Positions 1 through 5,238 of a DNA stretch of 9,070 nt are shown here, piece after piece (within the stretch, counting starts at the first letter, position 1; every line of letters starts with the position of its first letter). Below the pieces are notes generated by a model. The model saw nothing but the letters and a program-made list of their open reading frames with translations. It was not told the origin of the DNA and made no database searches. The position numbers and the translations under genes are program-made. The DNA is from Actinosomnolentus pattersoniae (SeqCode). GTDB taxonomy: Bacteria > Actinomycetota > UBA4738. The stretch is taken from NCBI GenBank assembly GCA_013817655.1, contig JACDCJ010000067.1, positions 1 to 9,070 on the forward strand, read 5' to 3'.

Positions 1-303
1 GATCGTGCCGGCGCGGATCGTCTCGATCGGGTACGTCTGATAAGCACGCGGGCTGGCGGGTGACGCGAGATGCATGACGGCGCCGATTCGCTCTGCCGGC
101 CGGTACGGCTCGCTGATGTCATGCTCCACGAGCTCGAACCCGACCTGGCCTTGCAGGTGCTCGACGTTCGAACGAGTCCCGCTCAGGAAGTTGTCCAAAC
201 AGATGACGTCGAGGCCGTCGCGCAGCAGCCGTTCGCACAGATGAGATCCGATGAAGCCGGCCCCTCCCGTGACGAGCACCCGATCGGTTCGCTCGAGTGC
301 CAT
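1..303 (-). CDS. NAD-dependent SDR sugar-nucleotide enzyme, probable UDP-glucuronate decarboxylase (UDP-xylose synthase), C-terminus cut off
   Basis: Only the first 101 residues are present, because the frame runs off the left edge. Translating the minus strand from the ATG at 303-301 gives an N-terminal Rossmann fold with GGAGFIGSHL at residues 13-22 and an acidic residue, D37, ending beta-2 for NAD ribose binding. It then gives LDNFLSG and HLASPASPRAYQTYPIET, a pattern typical of the UDP-glucuronate decarboxylase branch of extended SDRs. That family oxidises UDP-glucuronate at C4 with bound NAD, decarboxylates it and re-reduces it to UDP-xylose. The catalytic YxxxK lies outside the window, so a related epimerase or dehydratase is not excluded. 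The start follows the ugd stop in a TGATG overlap, with a GGTGGGG stretch a few bases upstream. The adjacent ugd makes the proposed substrate, which supports the call. Confidence 0.75.
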   Translation of the reverse strand, partial: MALERTDRVLVTGGAGFIGSHLCERLLRDGLDVICLDNFLSGTRSNVEHLQGQVGFELVEHDISEPYRPAERIGAVMHLASPASPRAYQTYPIETIRAGTI

Positions 304-1616
304 CAGAGCCCCACCGGGACCCGTCCGATCGAGTGGTAGGCGAACCCGGCCCGGCGCATCTCCTCCGGTCGAAACAGGTTCCGGCCGTCGACGATCACAG
401 GAAGCCTCATCGCCGCTCGCAGCGCGTCGAGATCGAGCCCCCGGAACTCGTTCCAATCCGTGACGAAGACCGCCGCGTCCGCACCGGTGGCGGCCTCAAG
501 CGCGCTGGAGGCGAACCGGACGTTCGAGAGCACATGCTTGGCCGCCGGCATCGCCACGGGGTCGAAGGCGACCAAGTCCGCGCCCTCGGCCTGAAGGGCC
601 TCGATGAGCTTCAGCGAGGGCGCCCCGCGGAGGTCGTCGGTGCCCGGCTTGAACGCCAGGCCGAGGACGGCTACGGCCTTTCCCTCCAGATGCCACAGTT
701 CCTGCCGGAGCTTCTCGACCACCCGGGCCGGGCCGCGTTCGTTTATCGCCTGCACCTCCGCCAGCAGCCGGAAGCCGGTGCCGACCTGTTCGGCGAGCGC
801 CTGGAACGCTGCCACGTCCTTCGGGAGGCAGGATCCCCCGTACCCGATCCCCGGGCGCAGGAAGGCGGGGCCGATCCGGGGATCTAGGCCCATCCCGCGG
901 GCGACGTCGTCGACGTCCGCGCCGGTTCGCTCGCAGACCTCCGCCAGGGCGTTGACGAAGGAGATCTTGGTGGCGAGGAACGCGTTCGACGCGTGCTTGA
1001 TGAGCTCGGCCGTGCCGACGTCCGTCAGGATGACCGGGCAGCCTGACCGCTCGATGATCGGCCGGTAGAGCTGCAGGGCGATATCGGTGGCGCGCCGGGA
1101 GCCGGAACCGATCACGATCCGGTCCGGCTCCAGGGTGTCGGCGATCGCCGAACCCTGACGGAGGAACTCGGGCGTCGAGATCACGTCGAAGGGGCGATCT
1201 CCCGCCGACCGGCTGACCGTACGGGCGATGCGGTCGGCGGTGCGGATCGGGACGGTGCTCTTCTCCGCCAGCACCCGATAGCCCTCGAGGTGGCCGGCGA
1301 TCTCCCGCGCGAGTCGCTCGACCTGCACGAGGTCGGCCTCGCCCGAGGGGCGCGAGGGCGTCCCGACGCAGATGAGGACGATCGGCGACGCCCGGACGGC
1401 CGCCTCGACCTCCTCGCGGACCCGGAGGCGCCCCGACGAAAGCCCCTCCTCGAGGAGCTCGGCGAGACCCGGTTCGAAGAACGGCAGGCGCCCCTGGCGG
1501 AGCCCCTCCACGCGCTCGGCGTCCGCGTCCACGCCGACGACCTCGTGCCCCAGATGGGCGAAGCAGGCCGCCGACACCAGTCCGACGTGCCCCAATCCGA
1601 TGACGCCAACCCTCAC
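303..1616 (-). CDS. ugd: UDP-glucose 6-dehydrogenase
   Basis: This cytosolic enzyme oxidises UDP-glucose to UDP-glucuronate with 2 NAD+. The 437-residue length is normal for the bacterial family. The N-terminal Rossmann fold begins MRVGVIGLGHVGLVSAACFA, with D30 after beta-2. The substrate-domain motifs are STPEFLRQGSA (147-157, catalytic-region Glu150), ELIKHASNAF (204-213, Lys207 and Asn211) and GYGGSCLPKD (258-267, with catalytic Cys263). The C-terminal UDP-binding domain carries AVLGLAFKPGTDDLR at about 316-330. All key residues expected for the family are present. The start is GTG at 1616-1614, preceded by AAGGAGG with a 4-base spacer, and the Rossmann fold starts at once, so no upstream start is needed. 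The gene diverges from the LLM oxidoreductase gene across 191 bp and overlaps the downstream SDR start by one base. The pair probably supplies UDP-glucuronate and UDP-xylose for cell-surface glycans. Confidence 0.96.
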   Translation of the reverse strand: MRVGVIGLGHVGLVSAACFAHLGHEVVGVDADAERVEGLRQGRLPFFEPGLAELLEEGLSSGRLRVREEVEAAVRASPIVLICVGTPSRPSGEADLVQVERLAREIAGHLEGYRVLAEKSTVPIRTADRIARTVSRSAGDRPFDVISTPEFLRQGSAIADTLEPDRIVIGSGSRRATDIALQLYRPIIERSGCPVILTDVGTAELIKHASNAFLATKISFVNALAEVCERTGADVDDVARGMGLDPRIGPAFLRPGIGYGGSCLPKDVAAFQALAEQVGTGFRLLAEVQAINERGPARVVEKLRQELWHLEGKAVAVLGLAFKPGTDDLRGAPSLKLIEALQAEGADLVAFDPVAMPAAKHVLSNVRFASSALEAATGADAAVFVTDWNEFRGLDLDALRAAMRLPVIVDGRNLFRPEEMRRAGFAYHSIGRVPVGL

Positions 1617-1620
1617 GTGG

Positions 1621-1627
1621 CCTCCTT
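1621..1627 (-). promoter_or_regulatory. Ribosome binding site of ugd
   Basis: The minus strand reads AAGGAGG followed by CCAC and the GTG start of ugd. This near-perfect anti-16S match, with a short 4-base spacer, decides the GTG start. No in-frame ATG nearby fits the Rossmann N-terminus as well. Confidence 0.75.
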
Positions 1628-1760
1628 GGGCGATGCGGGCGCGTCGCGGGCACGGGGCCGCTTCCGGCGACTCCCTTGTTATGCCGGTACCCGCGAACCG
1701 CTGGTGGGCAAACTTCGGGGCTTGGGCGGTGTGTCCCGGCAGGGGGGCGGGTACGACGCG

Positions 1761-1791
1761 CGGAGTCAGGCGCTTTCGCCGGAGTCAGGCG
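1761..1791 (+). repeat. Perfect 12-bp direct repeat upstream of the LLM oxidoreductase gene
   Basis: CGGAGTCAGGCG occurs at 1761-1772 and again at 1780-1791, identical and separated by 7 bases (19-base period, just under two helical turns). The second copy ends about 2 bases before the purine-rich ribosome binding site (AAAGGAAGG from 1794) of the gene starting at 1808. It could be a tandem operator bound on one DNA face, or the trace of a small local duplication. I see no third copy nearby. Confidence 0.6.
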
Positions 1792-1807
1792 AGAAAGGAA
1801 GGCAAGC

Positions 1808-2764
1808 ATGACAAAGCTCGGATACGCCCTCTCGAGCGAGGAGCACCCGCCGAACGACCTCGTCCGCTATGCGAAGCGGGCGGAGGACACGGGCTTCGGG
1901 TTCGCGCTCATCTCCGACCATTTCCACCCGTGGGTCGACCGGCAGGGACAGAGCCCGTTCGTCTGGAACGTGATCGGCGCGATCGCGGCGACCACCGAAC
2001 GGCTGCGACTCGGCACCGGGGTGACCTGCCCCCTGATCCGCACCCATCCCGCGATCATCGCCCAGGCAGCGGCCACCTCGGCCGCGATGATGCCGGGCCG
2101 CTTCCTGCTCGGCCTCGGAACCGGCGAGAACCTCAACGAGCACATCCTCGGGGACCGTTGGCCCGCCGTGGACGTCCGGCTCGAGATGCTGGAGGAGGCC
2201 ATCGAGCTCATCCGGCTGCTGTGGCGTGGCGGCGTCCAGAGCCACCGGGGGCGCCACTACACCGTGGAGAACGCACGGATCTACACGCTCCCCGACGAGC
2301 CGCCTCCCATCCTGATCGCCGCCAAGGGCGAGAAGGCCGGGAGGCTCGCAGGGAGGGCGGGTGACGGGCTCGTCGGGGTCTCCCCCGACGAGCAGATGAT
2401 GAACGCGTTCGACTCGGCCGGGGGGAAGGGCAAGCCTCGGTACGGACAAGTCACGGTCTGCTGGGCGAAGACCGAGGCCGAGGCGAAGAAGACGGCGTAC
2501 GAATGGTGGCCGAACGCGGGCGTGAAGGGCGACCTGAGCGTGGAGCTGCCGCTTCCGCGGCAATTCGAGCAGGCCGCCGAGATGATCTCCGAGGACGACG
2601 TCGCCGAGTCGGTCGTTTGCGGACCCGACCGGGACCGCCATCTGGAGGCCATCCGCACCTTCGAAGAGGGCGGCTACGACCACGTCTACGTCCACCAGGT
2701 GGGACCCGATCAGGAAGGGTTCTTCCGCTTCTACAAGCGGGAGGTGCTTCCGAAGCTCTCGTAG
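1808..2764 (+). CDS. LLM-class F420-dependent oxidoreductase, F420-dependent glucose-6-phosphate dehydrogenase-like family
   Basis: This 318-residue luciferase-like TIM-barrel protein probably transfers hydride between coenzyme F420 and an unknown substrate in the cytosol. SDHFHPW (36-42), TERLRLGTGV (63-72), THPAIIAQAAAT (79-90) and FLLGLGTGENLNEH (99-112) are hallmarks of the family related to Fgd. With an offset of two, the Fgd active-site residues Asp39, His40, Trp44 and Glu109 correspond to D37, H38, W42 and E107, all kept. The Fgd lysines that hold the sugar phosphate seem absent: the segments around DGLVGVSPDE and DVAESVVCGPD have no lysine at the expected places. I therefore infer a different substrate from glucose 6-phosphate. 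The ATG at 1808 follows AAAGGAAGG by about 5 bases. An in-frame extension back to 1676 is non-coding in character. The gene heads an apparent operon, with the MazG-like gene 11 bases downstream. Confidence 0.9.
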   Translation: MTKLGYALSSEEHPPNDLVRYAKRAEDTGFGFALISDHFHPWVDRQGQSPFVWNVIGAIAATTERLRLGTGVTCPLIRTHPAIIAQAAATSAAMMPGRFLLGLGTGENLNEHILGDRWPAVDVRLEMLEEAIELIRLLWRGGVQSHRGRHYTVENARIYTLPDEPPPILIAAKGEKAGRLAGRAGDGLVGVSPDEQMMNAFDSAGGKGKPRYGQVTVCWAKTEAEAKKTAYEWWPNAGVKGDLSVELPLPRQFEQAAEMISEDDVAESVVCGPDRDRHLEAIRTFEEGGYDHVYVHQVGPDQEGFFRFYKREVLPKLS

Positions 2765-2775
2765 ACTCGGCGGCC

Positions 2776-3135
2776 ATGGACCTCGCCGAGTTTCAGGAGG
2801 CAGTGCGCCGCACCTACTCCGAGCGGGACGCCGCCCGCGGGATCGACGGCACCTTCCGCTGGTTCGTCGAGGAGGTTGGGGAGCTCGCACGATCCCTCCG
2901 TCATCCGGACCGGGGGAACCGCCTCCACGAGGTGGGCGATGTGCTGGCCTGGCTGACCTCGCTCGCCACGCTCGCGGGAGTGGACCTCGACGCCGCGGCC
3001 AGCCGGTACGCGGACGGATGCCCGAAGTGCGGCGAAGCCCCGTGCTCTTGCCCCGACCCCGGCGAGCCGGTTGCGGGCCAGGCATCTCCGCCGGTCGCGG
3101 GCCAGGCATCTCCGCCGGTCGCGGGCGAGGCATGA
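2776..3135 (+). CDS. MazG-like nucleotide pyrophosphohydrolase with Cys-rich C-terminal tail
   Basis: This 119-residue protein is of the all-alpha NTP pyrophosphatase type, which hydrolyses (d)NTPs or related nucleotides to monophosphate and pyrophosphate. The metal-binding signature is clear: EVGE at 33-36 (ExxE) and EVGD at 52-55 (ExxD), on helices WFVEEVGELARSL and LHEVGDVLAWLTSLA. A compact CPKCGEAPCSCP segment (82-93) follows, with four cysteines that could bind a metal. The last 22 residues are a low-complexity PVAGQASP repeat encoded by tandem DNA repeats. The ATG at 2776 lies 11 bases after the LLM gene stop. No strong ribosome binding site is visible, so coupling to the upstream gene is likely. 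The stop overlaps the next start as ATGA. The physiological nucleotide is unknown. The domain call is firm, and the house-cleaning role is inferred. Confidence 0.85.
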   Translation: MDLAEFQEAVRRTYSERDAARGIDGTFRWFVEEVGELARSLRHPDRGNRLHEVGDVLAWLTSLATLAGVDLDAAASRYADGCPKCGEAPCSCPDPGEPVAGQASPPVAGQASPPVAGEA

Positions 3136-3138
3136 CCG
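3067..3138 (+). repeat. 24-bp tandem repeat, three copies, spanning the MazG-like/Eis-like gene junction
   Basis: Copies lie at 3067-3090, 3091-3114 and 3115-3138. The first two differ by one base. The third differs from the second at one base mid-unit and where TCTCCG becomes TGACCG. A decayed partial copy may follow at 3139-3160. The unit is a multiple of three and encodes PVAGQASP in the MazG-like frame, giving that protein its C-terminal tail. The change in copy three creates both the TGA stop of the MazG-like gene and the ATG of the next gene. Copy-number change would lengthen or shorten the tail by 8 residues without altering the ATGA junction. Confidence 0.9.
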
Positions 3139-4352
3139 CCGGCCCCGGCCGGGAGATCCGCCGGGCGCGCCCGGAGGACGGCGAGTCCATCGGACCGCTG
3201 TGGGCCTCCTCGTTCAACCTGCCGCCCGGGTGGGTGGAGGAGTTCGAGGAGCGGTTCCGTCCGGAGCGGGTCCTGGTCGCCGTGGAGGGCGACCGGGTGC
3301 TCGCGACGGCGCAGGGGTACGCCACCGCGCAGTGGTTCGGCGGCCGTCCCCTCGACACGATCGGCATCGCGAGCGTCGCCACGGACCCGATCGCCCGGGG
3401 AACGGGGATCGGTGCCGAGGTCATGCGCCGGCTGCTCGAGGAGGCGCGGCGGGCCGGCAATGTCCTCGCGTCGCTCTATCCGTCGACCCTTCCTTTCTAC
3501 CGCCGGCTCGGGTTCGAGTTCGGCGGGATCTTCACGGTGCACCGGGTGCTCCTCGGCGACCTCCCATCGGCTCGATCCGGCTGGGGGAAGGGTGCCGCGG
3601 CGGATCTCGTCGCGATGCCCGAGGACGACGAGCCGATCCGCCGGTCGTTTCGGCGCCTCGCGGAACGGGAGAACGGCCTCGTCGAGGGCCTGGAGGAGGA
3701 CTGGTGGCGTCTGCGAGTCCTCGGCCGGCACAGCGCCGAGGAACCGGGTGGGACGGTGAGCACCGACGACGGTGAAGTGCCCGAGGGCTACGCGGCGTAC
3801 CGGCAGGAGCGCCTCGGTGAGACGGCAGACTGGGGATACCGCGTCGCCTGCACGCATCTGGTGGCGCACTCGCCGCGCGCCGCGCTGGCGCTCCTCGGCT
3901 TCTTCCGCCGCTTCAAGGGCGTCGGCCGGGAGCTGACCTGGCAGGGTCCTCCGTCCGACCCGATGGCCTTCCTGCTGCCCGAACAGACGCTGCAGGTCGC
4001 ACGGAACTGGCGGTTCATGTCGCGCATCCTGAACGTTCCGGCGGCCCTCGAAGGTCGGGGCTACCCCGAGGACGTCAGCGGGGAGGCCGTCTTCGAGGTG
4101 GATGACCCGCAGTTCCCGGACAACCGGGGGCCGTTTCTCCTGGAGGCGGAGGGGGGCAAGGTGCGTGTGAGTAGGACGGACGGGGACGGCTTCCCGCCAA
4201 TCCCCATCGGATCGCTCAGCTCGATGTTCGCGGCCTACGTCTCCCCCGCGGCAGCGGCGCGCGCCGGGCTGGTCGACCCTCGGTCGCCGTCCCTGCACCT
4301 TTTAGGCCGGCTGTTCGCGGGGCCGGCCCCGTGGACGCCGGACTTCTTCTGA
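3132..4352 (+). CDS. Eis-like GNAT N-acetyltransferase with C-terminal SCP2-type domain
   Basis: This 406-residue protein matches the length and three-part plan of the Eis family: an N-terminal GNAT fold, a central GNAT-like domain and a C-terminal sterol-carrier-like domain (about 292-406). The acetyl-CoA segment is IGIASVATDPIARGTGIG (77-94), with the pyrophosphate loop RGTGIG. STLPFYRRLGF (118-128) places Tyr123 where Eis has its catalytic Tyr126, six residues counting from the shared Ser. The chain ends PWTPDFF. In Eis the carboxylate of the terminal Phe acts as the general base, and here the last residue is also Phe406. Eis enzymes acetylate amines, including aminoglycosides and protein lysines, and the natural substrate here is unknown. 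The ATG at 3132 overlaps the MazG-like stop (ATGA) and follows a GCGAGG sequence. A frame extension to 3018 would translate the repeats and is rejected. Confidence 0.85.
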   Translation: MTAGPGREIRRARPEDGESIGPLWASSFNLPPGWVEEFEERFRPERVLVAVEGDRVLATAQGYATAQWFGGRPLDTIGIASVATDPIARGTGIGAEVMRRLLEEARRAGNVLASLYPSTLPFYRRLGFEFGGIFTVHRVLLGDLPSARSGWGKGAAADLVAMPEDDEPIRRSFRRLAERENGLVEGLEEDWWRLRVLGRHSAEEPGGTVSTDDGEVPEGYAAYRQERLGETADWGYRVACTHLVAHSPRAALALLGFFRRFKGVGRELTWQGPPSDPMAFLLPEQTLQVARNWRFMSRILNVPAALEGRGYPEDVSGEAVFEVDDPQFPDNRGPFLLEAEGGKVRVSRTDGDGFPPIPIGSLSSMFAAYVSPAAAARAGLVDPRSPSLHLLGRLFAGPAPWTPDFF

Positions 4353-4360
4353 GCGATCCG

Positions 4361-4374
4361 GCGGCGATCGCCGC
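4361..4374. repeat. Perfect 14-bp palindrome upstream of dppA
   Basis: GCGGCGATCGCCGC lies in the 50-base gap between the Eis-like stop and the dppA start, 16 bases before the dppA ribosome binding site. It has two-fold symmetry with no loop, so it suits a dimeric DNA-binding protein better than an RNA hairpin. It contains the octamer GCGATCGC. In DNA this GC-rich it may also be chance. Confidence 0.4.
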
Positions 4375-4390
4375 GAAGGGATCACCCACA

Positions 4391-4397
4391 AAGGAGG
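4391..4397 (+). promoter_or_regulatory. Ribosome binding site of dppA
   Basis: AAGGAGG is followed by a 5-base spacer and GTG at 4403. It is the strongest Shine-Dalgarno match on the plus strand and fixes the start at GTG 4403 rather than an in-frame ATG at 4331 that overlaps the Eis-like gene. It suggests that dppA is translated at a higher or more independent rate than the upstream coupled genes. Confidence 0.85.
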
Positions 4398-4402
4398 AGA
4401 CA

Positions 4403-5227
4403 GTGAAGGTCTTCATCTCGATCGACATGGAGGGCATCGCCGGCATCGCGCACGGCCGGCAGGTCTCGCGCGGAAGCGACGACTACCCGGAGTCCCGGCG
4501 CCTCATGACGGAGGAGGCGAACGCGGCCGTGGCCGGTGCGTTCGAGGGCGGCGCGTCCTCGGTCGTCGTCAACGACTCGCACGGCGACATGTACAACCTC
4601 CTGCAGGAGGCGCTCGACGCCCGGGCGGAGCTCACGCTCGGCTCGCCGAAGGTTCCGCTCTCGATGATGCAGGGCTTGGGGCCGGAGTTCGGCGTGGCGC
4701 TGTTCGTGGGCTACCACGCCGCGGCCGGGACCGAGGCGGCGGTCCTCGACCACACGTACTCGGGCCGGACGCTTCACGACGTGCGCGTGAACGGCGAGTC
4801 GTTCTCCGAGGCCGAGCTCAACGCGGCCGTCGCCGGGACCTTCGGCGTCCCGGTGGGACTGGTGACCGGCGACGACAAGATCTGCGAGGTCGCCGTCAAG
4901 CGACTCCCGGGCGTCCGGACCGTGGCGGTCAAGGAGGGCTACGGCGCGGCGGTCGCCCGCAGTCTGCATCCCTCGGCCGCCCGCGCGGCGATCCGGGAAG
5001 GCGCCGCGGCAGCCGTCGGCGGGGCGTCCGATCTCGAGCCTTTCCGGCCGCCGGGACCGTACCGGTTCGAGGTCGACCTGATGCGGAGCGGGATGGCCGA
5101 CCTGTGCTTCCTGGTGCCGGGATCACGCCGAACCGGCCCGCGCACGCTCCTGTTCGAGACCGAGGACTTCCTGGAAGGCTTCCGCTGCCTGCTGGCCTGG
5201 ATGTACCTGGCCTCGAACGATAGCTAG
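4403..5227 (+). CDS. dppA: M55-family zinc D-aminopeptidase (DppA type)
   Basis: The protein has 274 residues, the same length as Bacillus subtilis DppA, a zinc D-aminopeptidase that releases D-Ala from D-Ala-containing peptides such as D-Ala-D-Ala. The numbering also nearly coincides. MKVFISIDMEGIAGI gives zinc ligands D8 and E10, VVNDSHGDM gives H60, VGYHAAAGT gives H105 (H104 in DppA), LDHTYSG gives H117 (near the proposed catalytic H115), and VNGESFSEAELNA (130-141) supplies the last metal-binding Glu, probably E136. No signal peptide is visible, so a cytosolic decamer as in DppA is expected. The gene follows the Eis-like gene by 50 bases and converges on asd with 7 bases between stops. 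A role in peptidoglycan peptide recycling is inferred. Other M55 members cleave other short peptides, so exact specificity is open. Confidence 0.92.
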   Translation: MKVFISIDMEGIAGIAHGRQVSRGSDDYPESRRLMTEEANAAVAGAFEGGASSVVVNDSHGDMYNLLQEALDARAELTLGSPKVPLSMMQGLGPEFGVALFVGYHAAAGTEAAVLDHTYSGRTLHDVRVNGESFSEAELNAAVAGTFGVPVGLVTGDDKICEVAVKRLPGVRTVAVKEGYGAAVARSLHPSAARAAIREGAAAAVGGASDLEPFRPPGPYRFEVDLMRSGMADLCFLVPGSRRTGPRTLLFETEDFLEGFRCLLAWMYLASNDS

Positions 5228-5238
5228 GCCGAGCCTAG
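5224..5238. terminator. Short palindrome holding both convergent stop codons; weak candidate bidirectional terminator
   Basis: CTAGGC-CGA-GCCTAG is a perfect 6-bp inverted repeat with a 3-base loop. The left arm contains the TAG stop of dppA (5225-5227). The right arm contains the complement of the TAG stop of asd (5235-5237). The stem is short and no T-run follows on either strand, so it is not a standard intrinsic terminator. It is the only structure between the two converging transcripts. Confidence 0.3.

Larger units (their letters stand above)
1617..1807. promoter_or_regulatory. Divergent intergenic region between ugd and the LLM oxidoreductase gene
   Basis: These 191 bases separate two genes pointing away from each other, so they must hold the promoters for both the leftward ugd-SDR pair and the rightward four-gene cluster. 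I could not find a convincing -35/-10 pair with correct spacing on either strand. A CATAAC hexamer reading leftward near 1680 is the most AT-rich candidate -10, but it lacks a well-placed -35. Long alternative frames pass through the region on both strands but are GC-driven and have no recognisable protein content. The notable structure is a 12-bp direct repeat at 1761-1791, described separately. Confidence 0.45.

Noticed and set aside
496..1809. A 437-codon minus-strand frame overlapping ugd in another frame
   Set aside because: Its composition is Arg/Pro/Gly-rich with no motifs. The overlapping ugd frame has all catalytic residues, and the equal length is coincidence.
3067..3138. A CRISPR-like or integron-like repeat
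   Set aside because: The units are contiguous, without spacers, in frame and only three in number, so it is a coding tandem repeat.
1766..3460. A 564-codon minus-strand frame opposite the LLM, MazG-like and Eis-like genes
   Set aside because: It is a high-GC antisense shadow with low-complexity sequence, and it crosses three well-supported genes on the other strand.
2901..4298. A 465-codon minus-strand frame opposite the Eis-like gene
   Set aside because: It is an antisense shadow with no recognisable domain, while the plus strand has clear GNAT/SCP2 content.
4331..4402. An upstream in-frame ATG for dppA at 4331
   Set aside because: It overlaps the Eis-like 3' end, adds residues absent from the family and ignores the strong ribosome binding site before GTG 4403.
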